A stretch of 64,000 nt of DNA from Streptomyces sp. RKAG290 (GCF_023701695.1 NZ_JAJOZC010000001.1:6385894-6449893), one strand, 5' to 3'; positions 9,255 through 18,476 are shown, counted from the first letter of the stretch. Made by a program: numbers and translations. The notes: generated by a model from the letters alone, not told the origin.

Positions 9255-11483
9255 TCACCAGCGCTCAGGCCCGCCCCTTCCCGATGTCGGGGAGGCGGCG
9301 GGCTTTCGCGTTCTCCCCGCTTCCGGCTGCTGCCCCGGCAGCTCCTGCCCGCCGGATTCCGCGTCCGCGGGCCGGCCCGCCAGGGCCCTGGCCACCACCG
9401 CGTCGACGCCCAGCCTGCCGCCGGCGCGCCGCTGCGACGCGTACCGCACCTCGCCCAGCTCGTGCCGGGCCAGCTCCTCGCAGCGGGCCCGGGGCGCCCC
9501 GAAGTGGGCCGAGCCGAACAGCGGCAGCCCCACCGACGGCCAGATCTGGTCGGCGGCCCCCTGCAGCAGCGCCGCCTCCGCCGCATCGCCCTCGACCACC
9601 GTGACGAGCGCCAGCAGCTCCACCGCGAGCACCGTGCCGAGCAGGTCGTGGAAGGCGTGGCTGATGGCCAGCGACTCCTCGAGGAGCTCCCGGCACCGGC
9701 CCGGGCGGCCCCGCTGCAGCGCGGCGAATGCCAGCACGAACAACGCGTAGCTGAGCGCCCAACGCTCCCCGTGGTCCTCGCAGATGTCGCGGACCTCTTC
9801 GCAGATCATGACCGCACGGTCCAGATCACCCCGGAACCCGACCGCCATCGCCAGCTCCACCTGAGCCATCAGCACATTGCTGTTCAGCTCCCCGAGCTCC
9901 CGGTAGCGGCCGAGCGCGTCGCCCAGCAGCTCCTGCGCCCGCGCCGTGTCGTCCGTGACGAGCGCCAGGCAGCCGGTGCGGTGCACCGCGTACGCCGACG
10001 CCGTGGCGTCACCCGCCAGATCCGCCTCCTCCCGGCACTCCGTCAGCGCCGAGATCGCGCCCACCGGGTCACCCTGCAGCACCGCGACATAGCCGAGCAC
10101 CCACAGCGCCTTCAGCCGCGAGGAGTCGTGCGGGGTCTCCTCCTCCAGCACGTGGTCCAGCCAGTGCCGTCCCTCCGAGAGCCGTCCGCAACCGACCCAC
10201 AGGAACCACAGCGTCCCGGCCAGGTACTGCGCGAGATGCGCCTCCTCCGGGGTTTCCAGCGAAGACTCCATGGCCCGCCGCAGATTGGGCAGTTCGCTCT
10301 CCACCCGGGCCGCCACCTCGCCCTGCCGCGGGCTGAACCAGTCCAGCTCGCACCAGGTCGCCAGCCCCAGGAACCAGTCGCGGTGGCGCCGGCGCAGGCG
10401 TTCGGTGTCACCCGTGGCCGTCAGCCACTCGGCGCCGTACTCGCGCACCGTGTCCAGCATCCGGTAGCGGGTGCCCGCGGCGGAGTCCTCCCGCCCCACG
10501 ATGGACTGCGCCAGCAGTCCGGAGAGCACGTCGAGCACCGAGTCGGCCGGCAGATCGGAGCCGCTGCAGATGTACTCGACCGCCTCCAGGTCGAACTGGC
10601 CCGCGAAGACCGACAGCCGCGCCCACAGCAGCCGCTGCTCCGGGGCGCACAGCTCATGGCTCCAGCCGATGGCGGTGCGGAGCGTCTGATGGCGTGCCAG
10701 CGCGCTGCGGCTGCCGCCGGTCAGCAGCCGGAAGCGGTCGTCCAGCCGTTGCAGTACCTGCTCGGTCGACAGGGCCCGCAGCCGACCGGCCGCCAGCTCC
10801 AGCGCGAGCGGAATCCCGTCCAGCCGCCGGCAGAGCTCCCGGGCGGCGCCCCGGGTGTGCTCGGTCAGCCGGAAATCCGGCTGCACGGCGGCGGCCCGCT
10901 CGGCGAAGAGCCGCAGCGCGTCCGCGTCGGTCATGGTCGCGAGCGGGTAGCCGGCTTCGCCGTCGAGCTCCAACGGCAGCCGCCCGGCCGCCAGTACCCG
11001 CAGCCGTGGCGCCCGGCGCAGCAGATCCCGTACCAACTCCGCGCAGGCGTCCACGAGATGCTCGAAGCCGTCGATCACCAGCAGGAGGCGGCGTCCGGCA
11101 CAGTGTTCGAGGAGTGTCGTGCGGGGCGGCCTGTTGGTGTGGTCGGTGAGCCCCAGCGCGTCGACGAGCGCGTGCTCCAGCAGGCCGGGATCGTGGACGC
11201 TGGACAGCTCCACCAGCCAGACCCCGTCGCAGTACCGTTTCTCCAGGAGCGCCGCCGCCCTGGTCGCCAGCCGGGTCTTGCCGACTCCGCCCACGCCCAC
11301 GACGGTGACGAGCCGGGACTCCTCCAGCAGCCGGGCGAGATCGGCCAACTCCTCCTCGCGTCCCACGAATCTGTTCAGTTCCGCCGGGAGATTGCCCGGG
11401 ACGCCGCGCACGGGCCCGCCACGCGCGGTGGCCGGCCGGCCCGGATCGTCGGAGGAGGGGAAGGGGCGCTGAGAGCGTCGCAT
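9255..11483 (-). CDS. AfsR/LuxR-like NB-ARC ATPase with TPR repeats
   Basis: 742 residues. An NB-ARC/AAA ATPase core has Walker A GVGGVGKT (63-70), Walker B LLLVIDGFEHL (133-143) and the GIPLALELAAGRL motif. A winged-helix-like segment follows, then many TPR-like helices to the end. In AfsR/SARP and LAL regulators this core controls an attached DNA-binding domain, but here neither an N-terminal SARP nor a C-terminal LuxR helix-turn-helix is seen. It may act through a partner protein. The ATG at 11483 is chosen because it starts the conserved part and has a promoter that ends just before it. The frame stays open upstream into the divergent DUF948 gene, without homology. Confidence 0.8.
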   Translation of the reverse strand: MRRSQRPFPSSDDPGRPATARGGPVRGVPGNLPAELNRFVGREEELADLARLLEESRLVTVVGVGGVGKTRLATRAAALLEKRYCDGVWLVELSSVHDPGLLEHALVDALGLTDHTNRPPRTTLLEHCAGRRLLLVIDGFEHLVDACAELVRDLLRRAPRLRVLAAGRLPLELDGEAGYPLATMTDADALRLFAERAAAVQPDFRLTEHTRGAARELCRRLDGIPLALELAAGRLRALSTEQVLQRLDDRFRLLTGGSRSALARHQTLRTAIGWSHELCAPEQRLLWARLSVFAGQFDLEAVEYICSGSDLPADSVLDVLSGLLAQSIVGREDSAAGTRYRMLDTVREYGAEWLTATGDTERLRRRHRDWFLGLATWCELDWFSPRQGEVAARVESELPNLRRAMESSLETPEEAHLAQYLAGTLWFLWVGCGRLSEGRHWLDHVLEEETPHDSSRLKALWVLGYVAVLQGDPVGAISALTECREEADLAGDATASAYAVHRTGCLALVTDDTARAQELLGDALGRYRELGELNSNVLMAQVELAMAVGFRGDLDRAVMICEEVRDICEDHGERWALSYALFVLAFAALQRGRPGRCRELLEESLAISHAFHDLLGTVLAVELLALVTVVEGDAAEAALLQGAADQIWPSVGLPLFGSAHFGAPRARCEELARHELGEVRYASQRRAGGRLGVDAVVARALAGRPADAESGGQELPGQQPEAGRTRKPAASPTSGRGGPERW
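9269..9303 (+). terminator. Possible rpsD terminator inside the 3' end of the convergent gene
   Basis: GCCCGCC (9269-9275) and CCCGA (9280-9284) pair with TCGGG (9287-9291) and GGCGGGC (9297-9303), with a bulge between. TTTCG follows. It lies 33 bases after the rpsD stop and within the last codons of the leftward ATPase gene. Confidence 0.4.
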
Positions 11484-11522
11484 GAAACACGCAGAGTACT
11501 GGCCCGAAAGCGCTCCGTACAA
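11484..11522 (-). promoter_or_regulatory. Promoter for a probably leaderless mRNA of the NB-ARC ATPase
   Basis: On the minus strand TTGTAC (11522-11517) and TACTCT (11498-11493) are 18 bases apart, close to the HrdB-type -35/-10 pattern. Only 9 bases separate the -10 from the ATG, and there is no Shine-Dalgarno. Transcription would begin at or next to the start codon. Confidence 0.5.
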
Positions 11523-11681
11523 TCTTGTTGCGGGAACTCCCGCTTTGCCCGACGGTAATGCGGTACAGGGCGCGAGCCCCGGCGCGATAGGCTCGGAGGC
11601 GGTGACCGGCCGCGACGACGGCCGTCGCCGAACGAGCAGATACAAGACAGAGACAGACGACAAGCCAGAGAGCGGTGCACT

Positions 11682-12137
11682 GTGTCCGGTGGTGAGGTGG
11701 CCGGGATCCTGGTGGCCGTCTTCTGGGCGATTCTGGTTTCGTTCCTCGCCGTCGTGCTGGTGAGGCTCGCCCAGACGCTCAGGGCGACCACCAAACTCGT
11801 GGCGGACGTGACCGAACAGGCCGTCCCGTTGCTCGCCGACGCGTCCGCGACCGTGCGCTCCGCGCAGACCCAGCTCGACAAGGTCGACGCGATCGCGACG
11901 GACGTCCAGGAGGTCACCTCCAACGCCTCGGCGCTCTCCACCACCGTCGCCTCGACGTTCGGCGGCCCGCTGGTCAAGGTCGCCGCGTTCGGCTACGGCG
12001 TCCGCCAGGCCATCGGCCGCAAGACCGGTGCCGAACCGGAAGCGCGCTCCCGGCGATCGGTGATCGTCGGCCGGACCGTGCCGTCCGCGCGTGGCAAGAA
12101 GCGCAACGGCAGAAATTCCCGCGGATCGAAGGACTGA
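11682..12137 (+). CDS. DUF948 domain-containing membrane protein
   Basis: 151 residues. One N-terminal membrane helix (residues 4-28, VAGILVAVFWAILVSFLAVVL) is followed by a long amphipathic coiled-coil-like region (30-95) of the DUF948 type, then a basic C-terminal tail rich in R/K/S. The function is unknown. It is 7 bases from the next small gene, which in turn overlaps alaS, so the three probably form one transcript. The GTG start follows a weak Shine-Dalgarno. Confidence 0.85.
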   Translation: MSGGEVAGILVAVFWAILVSFLAVVLVRLAQTLRATTKLVADVTEQAVPLLADASATVRSAQTQLDKVDAIATDVQEVTSNASALSTTVASTFGGPLVKVAAFGYGVRQAIGRKTGAEPEARSRRSVIVGRTVPSARGKKRNGRNSRGSKD

Positions 12138-12144
12138 CGCAGCG

Positions 12145-12498
12145 ATGTTCCGCCGTACGTTCTGGTTCACCGCCGGCGCAGCCGCCGGCGTCTGGGCCAC
12201 CACCAAGGTCAACCGGAAGATCAAGCAGCTGACCCCCGAGAGCCTCGCGGCGCAGGCCGCCGACAAGGCGCTCGTGGCCGGTCACAAGCTCAAGGACTTC
12301 GCCCTGGACGTCCGCGACGGCATGGCCAGACGCGAAGCCGAACTGGGCGAGGCGCTGGGTCTCGAGGCCCCGGTCGACCCGGACCTCCCGGTGCAGCGCC
12401 ACCTTCCCCTCGAGGCGGCGGAGTCCGACGGGCGCAGGACGCCCGCCCGGTACCGCAAGCCTCCTTACCACTCGTACAACCGGAATGAGGACCACTGA
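12145..12498 (+). CDS. Small hypothetical protein (DUF6167-like) upstream of alaS
   Basis: 117 residues starting MFRRTFWFTAGAAAGVWATTKV, with a short hydrophobic N-terminal stretch (about 5-20) that could be a membrane anchor, then a helical region and a Pro/Arg-rich tail. The ATG at 12145 is preferred over an upstream in-frame GTG inside the DUF948 gene. Its TGA overlaps the alaS ATG (ATGA type), so translation is likely coupled. I know this as a conserved Streptomyces protein without a function. Confidence 0.8.
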   Translation: MFRRTFWFTAGAAAGVWATTKVNRKIKQLTPESLAAQAADKALVAGHKLKDFALDVRDGMARREAELGEALGLEAPVDPDLPVQRHLPLEAAESDGRRTPARYRKPPYHSYNRNEDH

Positions 12499-15167
12499 TG
12501 GAGTCGGCCGAAATTCGTCGCCGCTGGCTGAGCTTCTACGAGGAGCGCGGTCACACCGTCGTGCCTTCGGCGTCGCTCATCGCGGACGACCCGACTCTGC
12601 TGCTGGTCCCGGCCGGCATGGTGCCCTTCAAGCCGTACTTCCTCGGCGAGGTCAAGCCGCCCGCCCCGCGCGTCACCAGCGTGCAGAAGTGCGTCCGTAC
12701 GCCGGACATCGAAGAGGTCGGCAAGACCACCCGGCACGGCACCTTCTTCCAGATGTGCGGGAACTTCTCCTTCGGCGACTACTTCAAGGAAGGCGCCATC
12801 GAGTACGCCTGGGAGCTGCTCACCGGCTCCCTCGCGGACGGCGGCTTCGCCCTCGACCCCGAGCGCCTGTGGATCACGGTCTACCTGGACGACGACGAGG
12901 CCGAGGCCATCTGGCGCGACAAGATCGGTGTCCCCGCCGAGCGCATCCAGCGGCTGGGCAAGAAGGACAACTTCTGGTCCATGGGCGTCCCCGGCCCCTG
13001 CGGCCCCTGTTCCGAGATCAACTACGACCGCGGCCCCGAGTTCGGCGTCGAGGGCGGCCCGGCCGTCAACGACGAGCGGTACGTGGAGATCTGGAACCTG
13101 GTCTTCATGCAGTACGAGCGCGGCGCCGGCGACGGCAAGGACGACTTCCCGATCCTCGGCGACCTGCCCTCCAAGAACATCGACACCGGCCTCGGCCTCG
13201 AACGCCTCGCGATGATCCTGCAGGGCGTGCAGAACATGTACGAGACCGACACCCTGCGCGTCGTCATGGACAAGGCCACCGAGCTGACCGGGGTGCGCTA
13301 CGGCGCCGCCCAGGGCACGGACGTCTCCCTCCGCGTGGTCGCCGACCACATCCGCACCTCCGTCATGCTCATCGGCGACGGCGTCACCCCCGGCAACGAG
13401 GGCCGCGGCTACGTGCTGCGCCGCATCATGCGCCGGGCCATCCGCAACATGCGGCTGATGGGCGCCACCGGTTCGGTCGTCAACGAGCTGGTCGACGTCG
13501 TGATCGACACGATGGGGCTGCAGTACCCCGAGCTGATCACCGACCGCAAGCGCATCGAGACCGTCGCCCTCGCCGAGGAAGCCGCCTTCCTCAAGGCCCT
13601 CAAGGGCGGCACGAACATCCTCGAGACCGCCGTCACCGAGACCAAGGCCGCCGGCGGCCAGGTCATCGCCGGTGACAAGGCCTTCCTGCTCCACGACACC
13701 TGGGGCTTCCCGATCGACCTCACCCTGGAGATGGCCGCCGAGCAGGGCCTGTCCGTGGACGAGGACGGCTTCCGCCGCCTCATGCAGGAGCAGCGGGACA
13801 AGGCCAAGGCCGACGCCAGGGCCAAGAAGACCGGTCACGCCGACCTGTCCGCCTACCGTGAGGTCGCCGACAACTCCGGCGTCACCGAGTTCACCGGCTA
13901 CACCGCCACCGAGGGCGAGTCGACCGTCGTCGGTCTCCTCGTCGACGGCGTTCCCTCGCCCGCCGCCACGGAGGGCGACGAGGTCGAGGTCGTCCTGGAC
14001 CGCACCCCGTTCTACGCCGAGGGCGGCGGCCAGCTCGCCGACCAGGGCCGGATCCGGCTCGACACCGGCGCCGTCATCCAGGTGCGCGACGTCCAGCAGC
14101 CGGTGCCCGGCGTCTCCGTCCACAAGGGCTCGGTCCAGGTCGGCGAGGTGACGGTCGGCGCCCACGCACTCGCCAGCATCGACAACACCCGCCGCCGCGC
14201 CATCGCCCGCGCCCACAGCGCCACCCACCTGACCCACCAGGCGCTGCGCGACGCCCTGGGCCCGACGGCCGCCCAGGCCGGTTCGGAGAACTCCCCGGGG
14301 CGCTTCCGCTTCGACTTCGGCTCGCCCGCCGCCGTCCCCGGCACCGTGCTGACCGACGTCGAGCAGAAGATCAACGAGGTGCTGGCCCGGGAGCTGGACG
14401 TCCAGGCCGAGGTCATGTCCATCGACGACGCCAAGAAGCAGGGCGCCATCGCCGAGTTCGGCGAGAAGTACGGCGAGCGGGTCCGGGTCGTCACCATCGG
14501 CGACTTCTCCAAGGAGCTGTGCGGCGGCACGCACGTCCACAACACCGCCCAGCTCGGGCTGGTGAAGCTGCTCGGTGAGTCGTCCATCGGTTCCGGGGTG
14601 CGCCGCATCGAGGCCCTCGTGGGTGTCGACGCGTACAACTTCCTCGCCAAGGAGCACACCGTCGTCGCCCAGCTCCAGGAGCTGGTCAAGGGCCGCTCCG
14701 AGGAGCTCCCGGAGAAGATCGCCGGCATGCTCGGCAAGCTGAAGGACGCCGAGAAGGAGATCGAGAAGTTCCGCGCAGAGAAGGTCCTGGCGGCCGCCGC
14801 CGGACTGGTCGACTCCGCCAAGGACGTCCGGGGCGTCGCCCTGGTCACCGGCCAGGTGCCGGACGGCACCTCGGCCGACGACCTGCGCAGGCTCGTCCTC
14901 GACGTGCGCGGCCGCATCCAGGGCGGCAGGCCGGCCGTCGTGGCCCTGTTCACCACGGCCAACGGCCGCCCGCTGACCGTCATCGCCACCAACGAGGCCG
15001 CCCGCGAGCGCGGTCTCAAGGCGGGCGACCTGGTCCGCACCGCCGCCAAGACCCTCGGCGGCGGAGGCGGCGGCAAGCCGGACGTCGCCCAGGGCGGCGG
15101 CCAGAACCCGGACGCCATCGGCGACGCCGTCGCCGCTGTCGAACGCCTCGTCACCGAGACCGCGTGA
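12498..15167 (+). CDS. alaS: Alanyl-tRNA synthetase
   Basis: 889 residues, normal length. The class II catalytic core (RRWLSFYEERGH to TFFQMCGNFSFGDYFK), the tRNA-recognition region, the editing domain with HSATH (zinc ligands) and the CGGTHV motif, and the C-terminal DHHA1 domain rich in G (GGGGGGKPDVAQGGG) are all present. It charges tRNA-Ala and clears Ser/Gly mischarging. It overlaps the genes on both sides (4 bases with ruvX). Confidence 0.98.
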   Translation: MESAEIRRRWLSFYEERGHTVVPSASLIADDPTLLLVPAGMVPFKPYFLGEVKPPAPRVTSVQKCVRTPDIEEVGKTTRHGTFFQMCGNFSFGDYFKEGAIEYAWELLTGSLADGGFALDPERLWITVYLDDDEAEAIWRDKIGVPAERIQRLGKKDNFWSMGVPGPCGPCSEINYDRGPEFGVEGGPAVNDERYVEIWNLVFMQYERGAGDGKDDFPILGDLPSKNIDTGLGLERLAMILQGVQNMYETDTLRVVMDKATELTGVRYGAAQGTDVSLRVVADHIRTSVMLIGDGVTPGNEGRGYVLRRIMRRAIRNMRLMGATGSVVNELVDVVIDTMGLQYPELITDRKRIETVALAEEAAFLKALKGGTNILETAVTETKAAGGQVIAGDKAFLLHDTWGFPIDLTLEMAAEQGLSVDEDGFRRLMQEQRDKAKADARAKKTGHADLSAYREVADNSGVTEFTGYTATEGESTVVGLLVDGVPSPAATEGDEVEVVLDRTPFYAEGGGQLADQGRIRLDTGAVIQVRDVQQPVPGVSVHKGSVQVGEVTVGAHALASIDNTRRRAIARAHSATHLTHQALRDALGPTAAQAGSENSPGRFRFDFGSPAAVPGTVLTDVEQKINEVLARELDVQAEVMSIDDAKKQGAIAEFGEKYGERVRVVTIGDFSKELCGGTHVHNTAQLGLVKLLGESSIGSGVRRIEALVGVDAYNFLAKEHTVVAQLQELVKGRSEELPEKIAGMLGKLKDAEKEIEKFRAEKVLAAAAGLVDSAKDVRGVALVTGQVPDGTSADDLRRLVLDVRGRIQGGRPAVVALFTTANGRPLTVIATNEAARERGLKAGDLVRTAAKTLGGGGGGKPDVAQGGGQNPDAIGDAVAAVERLVTETA

Positions 15168-15649
15168 CAACGGAGATGACACAGATGCGCCGCGGACGCC
15201 GACTCGCCATCGACGTCGGCGACGCCCGGATCGGGGTCGCCTCGTGCGACCCCGACGGGATCCTCGCCACGCCGGTGGAGACCGTGCCCGGCCGCGATGT
15301 ACCGGCCGCCCACCGGCGGCTCGGGCAGATCGTCTCGGAGTACGAGCCGATCGAGGTCATCGTCGGTCTGCCCCGGTCCCTCGGCGGTGGCGAGGGACCG
15401 GCGGCGGCCAAGGTCCGCGCCTTCACCGATGTGTTCGCCCGCGCGGTTGCACCCGTTCCGGTGCGATTGGTGGACGAGAGGATGACCACAGTGACGGCCA
15501 CTCAGGGGCTGCGCGCATCGGGCGTGAAGTCCAAAAAGGGCCGATCCGTCATCGATCAGGCTGCCGCTGTGGTGATCCTTCAGAACGCTCTGGAGTCCGA
15601 ACGGGCTTCGGGTAAACCTCCCGGCGAGGGCGTCGAAGTGGTTGTCTGA
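15164..15649 (+). CDS. ruvX: Holliday junction resolvase-like protein RuvX/YqgF
   Basis: 161 residues with an RNase H-like fold. The opening RLAIDVGDARIGVA holds the first catalytic Asp, EVIVGLPRSLGG the middle strand, and VDERMTTV plus KKGRSVIDQAAAVVIL the later acidic residues. E. coli YqgF is implicated in pre-16S rRNA processing, and other members have resolvase-type nuclease activity. The GTG start overlaps the alaS stop by 4 bases. The alaS-ruvX-mltG order is common in actinobacteria. Confidence 0.93.
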   Translation: MTTEMTQMRRGRRLAIDVGDARIGVASCDPDGILATPVETVPGRDVPAAHRRLGQIVSEYEPIEVIVGLPRSLGGGEGPAAAKVRAFTDVFARAVAPVPVRLVDERMTTVTATQGLRASGVKSKKGRSVIDQAAAVVILQNALESERASGKPPGEGVEVVV

Positions 15650-15662
15650 TCGCGATACGGTA

Positions 15663-15721
15663 ACGTTCCGCGCGATGCGGCGGTGTTCGAACAAACACCG
15701 CACAGCAAAGAGACGGAACGT
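15663..15721 (+). promoter_or_regulatory. Nested hairpin between ruvX and mltG
   Basis: ACGTTCCG (15663-15670) pairs with CGGAACGT (15714-15721). Inside it GCGGTGTT (15680-15687) pairs with AACACCGC (15694-15701). The element ends about 13 bases before the mltG ribosome-binding site. It could be a ruvX terminator or a structured leader for mltG. Confidence 0.4.
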
Positions 15722-15744
15722 CGTCTCGCGGCTCAAGGGGATCG

Positions 15745-17508
15745 ATGACTGAGTATGGCCGGGGCCCCGGCTCCGAACCGTGGCATCCCGAGGACCCCTT
15801 GTACGGGGACCAGGGATGGGAAGGCCAGCAGCCTGCCCACGGCCAGAGCCAGTACGGCGGCCAGCAGCAGCCCTATCCGCAGGACCCGTATGCCCAGCAG
15901 CAGCCGCCGCAGCATGACCCGTACGCCCAACAGCCGCACGACCCGTACGCGCAGCAGCAGCACCAGCAGTCGCACGATCCGTACGCCCAGCAGCACCAGC
16001 AACAGCCGCAGGATCCGTACGCCCAGCAGCACCAGTACCAGCAGCAGCCCCCGTACGGCGCCCAGCAGGATCCGTACGCCCAGCAGCAGCCGTACAACGG
16101 CGGCTGGGACACCGGCCAGCAGGCCGCTGCGATGCCGTACGAGGGCCAGCCCGCGGACCCGTACGGATACGGCGAGAGCGCTGACTACTACGGCACCCCC
16201 GAGGCCTACCCGCCGCCGCAGCCCCCGGGCCGCCGCGAGGCCGCGCCCGAGCAGTCCCCGGCGCCGGCCCCCGACTGGGACCCGGAGGTCCAGCCGGAGG
16301 AGACCCATCCGTTCTTCACGGGTGCGGACGACGGGCGGGCCGAGGACGACGACTACGACGAGGACGACCCCCGCGAGTCCCGCCGCGGAGGCGGCGACGA
16401 GCGGCGCGGCAAGGGCAAGGGCAAGAAGAAGAGCCGCAGCGGCTGCGCCTGCCTGGTCGTCTCCCTCGTCCTGGTGGGCGGCCTCGGCGGCGCGGGCTAT
16501 TTCGGCTACTCGTACTACAAGGACAAGTTCGGCGACGCGCCGGACTACGCGGGTAGCGGCTCGGGTTCCGTCGAGATCGAGATCCCGAAGGGCTCGTACG
16601 TCTCCGACATCGGCAACATCCTGAAGAAGCAGGGTGTGGTCAAGAGTGTCGACGCGTTCGTCTCGGCGCAGAGCGAGAACCCCAAGGGCAAGTTCATCCA
16701 GGCCGGGGTCTACCTCCTCCACGAGAAGATGTCGGCGGCCGAGGCCGTGAAGATGATGGTCGACCCGAAGAGCCAGAACCTGCTGATCATCCCGGAGGGC
16801 ACGCCCAACCGCACCGTCTACACCTCGATCGACGAGAAGCTGGGTGTCAAGAAGGGCACGACCAGCGGCGTCGCCGAGAAGCAGGCGGACGACCTGGGGC
16901 TGCCGGACTGGGCCGACGGCCACCGGGGCACGCTCGACCCTCTGGAGGGGTTCCTCTACCCGGCCGCCTACCCGGTCACCAAGGGGATGAAGCCCGAAGC
17001 CGTCCTCAAGAAGATGGTCTCGCGTGCCAACGAGGAGTACGACAAGGCCGACCTGGAGGCCAACGCCAGGAAGCTGGGGCTCAAGAACCCCTGGCAGCTG
17101 ATCACGGTGGCGAGCCTCGTCCAGGCCGAGGGCAAGTACAAGCACGACTTCGACAAGGTCTCGCGCGTCGTCTACAACCGGCTCAAGCCCAACAACACCG
17201 AGACCAACGGGCTGCTCGACTTCGACTCCACCGTGAACTACGCCAAGAAGCAGAGCACGCTCGACACCGGTGCGGTGTCGGACCTGCGGAACTTCAAGAA
17301 CGCGTACAACACGTACTACATCCACGGTCTGCCGCCGGGCCCGATCAACAACCCCGGTGACGCCGCCCTGCAGTCGGCGATCAAGCCCACCCCGGGCCCC
17401 TGGTACTACTTCGTGTCGGTGACCGAGGACAAGACGCTGTTCGCGGTGACCAACGCCGAGCACGAGCGGAACCGGAAGAAGTACGAAGAGGAGAAGTCCG
17501 GCCAGTGA
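15745..17508 (+). CDS. mltG: Endolytic murein transglycosylase MltG (YceG-like)
   Basis: 587 residues. A cytoplasmic N-terminal tail of about 230 residues is very rich in Q/P/Y with six DPYAQQ units and then an acidic block. One membrane helix follows (about 235-256, CLVVSLVLVGGLGGAGYFGY), then the extracellular YceG domain. The catalytic Glu is expected at E462 (SLVQAEGKY, followed by VVYNRL). MltG cuts nascent glycan strands and sets their length. AGGGGA lies 6 bases before the ATG. The stop overlaps aroE by 4 bases. The repeat-rich tail is typical of Streptomyces versions, but its role is unknown. Confidence 0.93.
   Translation: MTEYGRGPGSEPWHPEDPLYGDQGWEGQQPAHGQSQYGGQQQPYPQDPYAQQQPPQHDPYAQQPHDPYAQQQHQQSHDPYAQQHQQQPQDPYAQQHQYQQQPPYGAQQDPYAQQQPYNGGWDTGQQAAAMPYEGQPADPYGYGESADYYGTPEAYPPPQPPGRREAAPEQSPAPAPDWDPEVQPEETHPFFTGADDGRAEDDDYDEDDPRESRRGGGDERRGKGKGKKKSRSGCACLVVSLVLVGGLGGAGYFGYSYYKDKFGDAPDYAGSGSGSVEIEIPKGSYVSDIGNILKKQGVVKSVDAFVSAQSENPKGKFIQAGVYLLHEKMSAAEAVKMMVDPKSQNLLIIPEGTPNRTVYTSIDEKLGVKKGTTSGVAEKQADDLGLPDWADGHRGTLDPLEGFLYPAAYPVTKGMKPEAVLKKMVSRANEEYDKADLEANARKLGLKNPWQLITVASLVQAEGKYKHDFDKVSRVVYNRLKPNNTETNGLLDFDSTVNYAKKQSTLDTGAVSDLRNFKNAYNTYYIHGLPPGPINNPGDAALQSAIKPTPGPWYYFVSVTEDKTLFAVTNAEHERNRKKYEEEKSGQ
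15883..16086 (+). repeat. Coding tandem repeat: six DPYAQQ units in MltG
   Basis: Six copies of a codon block for D-P-Y-A-Q-Q, with spacers of 2-15 Q/P/H-rich residues, make up an imperfect tandem array. Synonymous variation between copies shows that the repeat is not recent throughout. Confidence 0.85.
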
Positions 17509-18332
17509 GCACCCCGCACCGGGCAGCCGTCCTCGGCTCGCCCATCGCCCACTCGCTCTCCCCGGTCCTGCACCGGGCCGCCTACGCCGAGCTCGGCCTC
17601 GACCACTGGTCCTACGACCGGTTCGAGATCGACGAGCAGACGCTGGCCGGCTTCGTGGAAGGCCTGGACGGCACGTGGGCCGGGCTCTCGCTCACCATGC
17701 CGCTCAAGCGGGCGATCATCCCGCTGCTGGATTCCGTCAGCGAGACCGCGTCCTCGGTCGAGGCCGTCAACACGGTCGTGTTCACCGAGGACGGCCGGCG
17801 CCTCGGCGACAACACCGACATCCCCGGCATGATCGCGGCCCTGCGCGAGCGCGGCGTGGAGAAGACCGAGTCCGCCGCCGTCCTCGGCGCCGGAGCCACC
17901 GCCTCGTCCGCGCTCGCCGCGCTCGCCGAGATCTGCACGGGAGCGGTCACCGCCTACGTCCGCAGCCGGGAGCGCGGTGACGAGATGCGCGGCTGGGGCG
18001 AGCGGCTCGGCGTCGACGTGCGGATCGCCGACTGGGCGGAGGCCGAGCAGGCGCTGCGGGCCCCGCTGGTCATCGCGACCACTCCGGCCGGGGCGACGGA
18101 TGCCCTGACGGGAGACGTACCGGAGATCCCCGGCACGCTCTTCGACGTGCTGTACGAGCCCTGGCCCACCGGCCTCGCCGCCGCCTGGGCGGCCCGCGGC
18201 GGCGCAGTCGTCGGAGGTCTCGATCTCCTGGTGCACCAGGCCGTCCTCCAGGTCGAACAGATGACGGGCCGCACGCCCGCACCGCTGGCCGCGATGCGGC
18301 AGGCCGGCGAACGGGCACTGGCCGCCCGCTGA
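17505..18332 (+). CDS. aroE: Shikimate dehydrogenase
   Basis: 275 residues. It reduces 3-dehydroshikimate to shikimate with NADPH. Shikimate-binding SPIAHSLSP is at 12-20. The catalytic pair is K68 (LTMPLKRA) and D105 (NTDIPG), and the nucleotide-binding GAGATASSAL sits in the C-terminal Rossmann half. It overlaps mltG by 4 bases and opens the shikimate cluster; aroC follows after 144 bases. Confidence 0.94.
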   Translation: MSTPHRAAVLGSPIAHSLSPVLHRAAYAELGLDHWSYDRFEIDEQTLAGFVEGLDGTWAGLSLTMPLKRAIIPLLDSVSETASSVEAVNTVVFTEDGRRLGDNTDIPGMIAALRERGVEKTESAAVLGAGATASSALAALAEICTGAVTAYVRSRERGDEMRGWGERLGVDVRIADWAEAEQALRAPLVIATTPAGATDALTGDVPEIPGTLFDVLYEPWPTGLAAAWAARGGAVVGGLDLLVHQAVLQVEQMTGRTPAPLAAMRQAGERALAAR

Positions 18333-18476
18333 GCCTCCTCCCGGCGGCGCGATCCGTCCGTCTGCTGGACCGGCGGCCGGTCCGGGTCCCCGGCCGTGGG
18401 AGGATCGGGGGCGGCGGGCCAGGGCCGCGCACCCTGTCGCGCCGTCGGATTTCAGGCGCGAGCATGAGGAGCACCG

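Noticed and set aside
9462..11558. 698-codon open frame on the plus strand opposite the NB-ARC ATPase
   Set aside because: R/Q/P-rich shadow. The minus strand shows Walker motifs and TPR helices.
11484..12266. N-terminal extension of the NB-ARC ATPase by 261 codons
   Set aside because: It runs antisense through the DUF948 gene and shows no conserved domain; a promoter lies at the internal ATG.
12465..15182. 905-codon open frame on the minus strand opposite alaS
   Set aside because: Antisense shadow of alaS. Third-position G+C bias and homology support only the plus strand.
15883..16086. Possible CRISPR array
   Set aside because: The regular repeats are coding, in frame with MltG, and spacers are not unique sequences of constant length.
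15873..16112. Cysteine-rich small frame (W/C/G/Y repeats) on the minus strand
   Set aside because: It is the reverse complement of the DPYAQQ repeat in mltG and owes its pattern to that.
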